Assembly (NCBI GenBank): GCA_028280445.1
Contig: JANQLU010000152.1
Span: forward strand, 24,033 to 88,032
Length of the DNA stretch: 64,000 bases
Reading direction: 5' to 3'
Source of the DNA: Pirellulaceae bacterium
GTDB taxonomy: Bacteria; Planctomycetota; Planctomycetia; Pirellulales; Pirellulaceae
In this document: positions 62,464-64,000 of the stretch, piece after piece
How the letters are laid out: the number at the start of each line of letters is the position of its first letter
Position numbering within the stretch: the stretch's first letter is position 1
Translations under genes and position numbers: made by a program
The notes under the pieces: generated by a model
Database searches by the model: none
The model's input: the letters and a program-made list of their open reading frames with translations, nothing else
What the model was told of the DNA's origin: nothing

Positions 62464-63786
62464 ATGCAACTGTTCCGGCCGACAATCTGGCAACTTGGTG
62501 TCAAAAGCCTGACGTTGCACCCCATGCGCTCGATGCTGACGGTCTTGGGTATTTTTATCGGGATCGCCAGTGTGATCTGGCTGTTAGCCATTGGCGAAGG
62601 GATTAGTCGACGCGTCCAATTGCAAATCGAGGAACTTGGTACCAACAATATTATTGTTCGCAGTGTGTTGCCCGTTTCCGAGGGCGAAGTGAACGACAGT
62701 TCCATGGCGATTTACGGTATCAAACGGGACGACTACACGGCGCTTTCGGTGATTCCGACGATCAAAGATTCGCTTCGAATCCGCGATGCGATGCGCGAAT
62801 TGCACTATGGTTCCAAAGACATGAAAGTCCATTTGATTGGCTGCACGTCCGAGTACGCGCGGGTCATGAAAATGGAAATTCAAAAAGGCCGTTTTATCAC
62901 CGAGATCGATTTTGAAAATGACGACAATGTTTGTGTTTTGTCGCATGAACTGGCTGAATATTTGTTTCCAACCAAAGAAGCTTTGGGGCAAGCGTTGCGA
63001 ATTCGCAGCACGCCCTATCGAGTCGTCGGTGTAATGAAAAAGCGTGGCGCCATGGCAGCGGTAGGCAGCTCACTGGAAGCGCAGGATTTCAGTGATGACG
63101 TCTACATTCCGCTGTCAACGTTCTGGCGGCGCATTGGTGATTGGACGATGGAACGTTCGGCGGGAACGCGCGTCAACGAAGTCGTCGAAATCAGTCAAAT
63201 CACGTTTCGCGTTGACAAGATGAGTGAAGTACTGGCGACGGCGGACGCGATTGAAAATATCATGGCTCAACGCCACAAGAAAAAAGACTATGTGATCGTC
63301 ACTCCTCTGGAGTTGCTTGAGCAGGCTAAAACAACGCGATTGATGTTCATGGCGTTCATGGGAATGATCGCCGCAATTTCGTTGATCGTCGGCGGCATTG
63401 GGATCATGAATATCATGTTGGCCACCGTTACCGAGAGGACTCGAGAAATCGGAATTCGCCGCGCGCTCGGTGCAAATCGCCGAGCCATCATCACGCAGTT
63501 TTTGGCCGAGACCATTGTTTTGTCGATCACCGGCGGTTTGTGCGGTATTTTGATCGGCTTGCTTTGTCCATTTGTTGTCGTGTGGTTTCGTGACCTCGCG
63601 CAAATCTGGTTTCCATCAGTCATCGCCGATTTGCCTTCGGCGGTTCGCGAGATCGAACCGGTGATTGTACCGCTTTCCATTCCTTTGGCGTTCGGCATTG
63701 CCGTCATGGTCGGCATCGTCTTTGGCATCTATCCAGCAATTCGCGCTGCCAAGCTCGATCCAATTGAGGCACTTCGCCACGAGTAA
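62464..63786 (+). CDS. MacB/FtsX-type ABC permease without ATPase domain
   Basis: 440 residues with the MacB layout minus the ATPase: N-terminal helix (LTVLGIFIGIASVIWLLAIG), a large periplasmic domain (about 55-295: EELGTNNIIVRSVLPV, RFITEIDFENDDNVCVLS), then three helices with the FtsX core (GGIGIMNIMLATVTERTREI, IRRALGANRRAII, YPAIRAAKLDPIEALRHE). Such half-transporters need a separate ATPase, which is usually the neighbouring gene; none is in the window beside it. Function likely export of a peptide, macrolide or lipoprotein; which is unknown. Confidence 0.9.
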   Translation: MQLFRPTIWQLGVKSLTLHPMRSMLTVLGIFIGIASVIWLLAIGEGISRRVQLQIEELGTNNIIVRSVLPVSEGEVNDSSMAIYGIKRDDYTALSVIPTIKDSLRIRDAMRELHYGSKDMKVHLIGCTSEYARVMKMEIQKGRFITEIDFENDDNVCVLSHELAEYLFPTKEALGQALRIRSTPYRVVGVMKKRGAMAAVGSSLEAQDFSDDVYIPLSTFWRRIGDWTMERSAGTRVNEVVEISQITFRVDKMSEVLATADAIENIMAQRHKKKDYVIVTPLELLEQAKTTRLMFMAFMGMIAAISLIVGGIGIMNIMLATVTERTREIGIRRALGANRRAIITQFLAETIVLSITGGLCGILIGLLCPFVVVWFRDLAQIWFPSVIADLPSAVREIEPVIVPLSIPLAFGIAVMVGIVFGIYPAIRAAKLDPIEALRHE

Positions 63787-63817
63787 TTTTGTTGTGGCAG
63801 TTTAAAGAAAGCAAATC

Positions 63818-63839
63818 GGGAGGGCGAGGCTCCCGCCGA
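63818..63839. repeat. Type E repeat, reversed
   Basis: GGGAGGGCGAGGCTCCCGCC, close to the complement of the copies at 23846 and 25907, just before the type B copy. Confidence 0.7.
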
Positions 63840-63849
63840 GCCTAGTCTT

Positions 63850-63924
63850 GTGAGCGGCAAGGCGCTAGCCGCCGGTACGACGCACTAGCCGCCGGTACAT
63901 TAGCGCTAACGAACCGGCGGCTAG
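63850..63924. repeat. Type B repeat, duplicated left arm and truncated right arm
   Basis: GTGAGCGGCAAGGCGCTAGC, CCGCCGGTA twice with CTAG between, then GAACCGGCGGCTAG. The final GCGCCTTGCCGCTCAC is missing, replaced by unrelated sequence from 63925. Confidence 0.8.
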
Positions 63925-64000
63925 TGTCACGAACGTTAAATACTGTCCCACCAGGAGGGGATTCTTCCTTTCTTACCTATTTTGTCGTGACAAAAAAGCT
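63925..64000. other. Unrelated sequence interrupting a type B repeat
   Basis: TGTCACGAACGTTAAATACT and onward replace the expected end of the repeat. It contains the palindrome TTTTGTCGTGACAAAA near the window edge. It could be the end of an insertion element, but only 76 bases are visible and no transposase can be seen. Confidence 0.35.

Noticed and set aside
1..64000. Search for tRNA, rRNA, tmRNA, SRP and RNase P RNA in the gene-free stretches
   Set aside because: No T-loop consensus with a matching acceptor stem, and no rRNA or SRP-type sequence was recognised by eye; a covariance-model search could still find one.

Overview
The window looks like a chromosomal stretch from a planctomycete, most likely a member of the Pirellulaceae or a relative. 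The support is the combination of a DUF1501/DUF1800 operon, a PEP-CTERM protein, a fused AroD-AroE enzyme, a DUF4340/Gld-type ABC exporter, several large secreted proteins of planctomycete type, and palindromic intergenic repeats of the kind that give spurious NPKRERGT / SLAHASGC peptides when translated. No rRNA, tRNA, CRISPR array, phage module or transposase gene was found. The gene content is mostly ordinary core and lineage-specific genes. The least ordinary features are the dispersed palindromic repeats and a handful of odd proteins.

Layout. 1-2.2 kb: the N-terminal part of a Cys-rich secreted protein, a gene-poor stretch with a long hairpin repeat, a lipoprotein with TTLPGR repeats and a receiver-like protein lacking the phospho-acceptor Asp. 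2.2-4.1 kb: a Lys-rich small protein, a BFD-like [2Fe-2S] protein and rlmN. 4.4-10.4 kb: an ECF sigma factor, its probable anti-sigma partner, a membrane protein, and a 1246-residue DUF4175-like membrane protein with a 550-residue low-complexity region. 10.7-12.9 kb: an acyl-CoA dehydrogenase. 13.2-19.7 kb: an ABC exporter operon (GldA-like ATPase, fused GldF/GldG-like permease, DUF4340 protein) ending in a secreted EEP-type nuclease/phosphatase. 19.7-26 kb: repeat-rich region with a propeller lipoprotein, an SGNH-like protein, an arginase-family enzyme, CvpA and a DUF457 membrane protein. 26-28.2 kb: a small membrane protein, dtd and pdxA. 28.3-32.6 kb: an operon of a secreted protein, DUF1800 and DUF1501. 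33.1-36.1 kb: a YHS protein with an overlapping LytS/LytTR-type two-component pair. 36.2-40.2 kb: two large secreted proteins, one with WD40 repeats.

40.7-50.4 kb holds housekeeping functions: clpX, a PEP-CTERM protein, rpsO, pnp with an RGG tail, a soluble histidine kinase, ribF, an NrnA-type phosphoesterase and a zinc-ribbon membrane protein. 50.4-53.1 kb: an OmpA-like lipoprotein diverging from a secreted amidohydrolase. 53.3-60.8 kb, all on the minus strand: a GNAT-like protein, prepilin peptidase, aroK, aroDE, mutL and a sigma-54 response regulator. 61.0-63.8 kb: a MacA-like adaptor and MacB-like permease with no ATPase beside them. The right edge is a palindromic repeat broken by unrelated sequence.

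Five repeat types recur between genes. Here they are called A (GAAGCGTGAGCGAGGGAC arms), B (GGCAAGGCGCTAGCCGCCGG arms), C (GTAGGGCCGGTTCC arms), D (GACAGGATTTACAGGATG) and E (AGGAGCCTCGCCCTCC). The clearest new observation is that type B and C copies sit so tightly against genes that they supply the stop codon of four of them (cvpA, pdxA, the 53.3 kb gene and the LytTR regulator).
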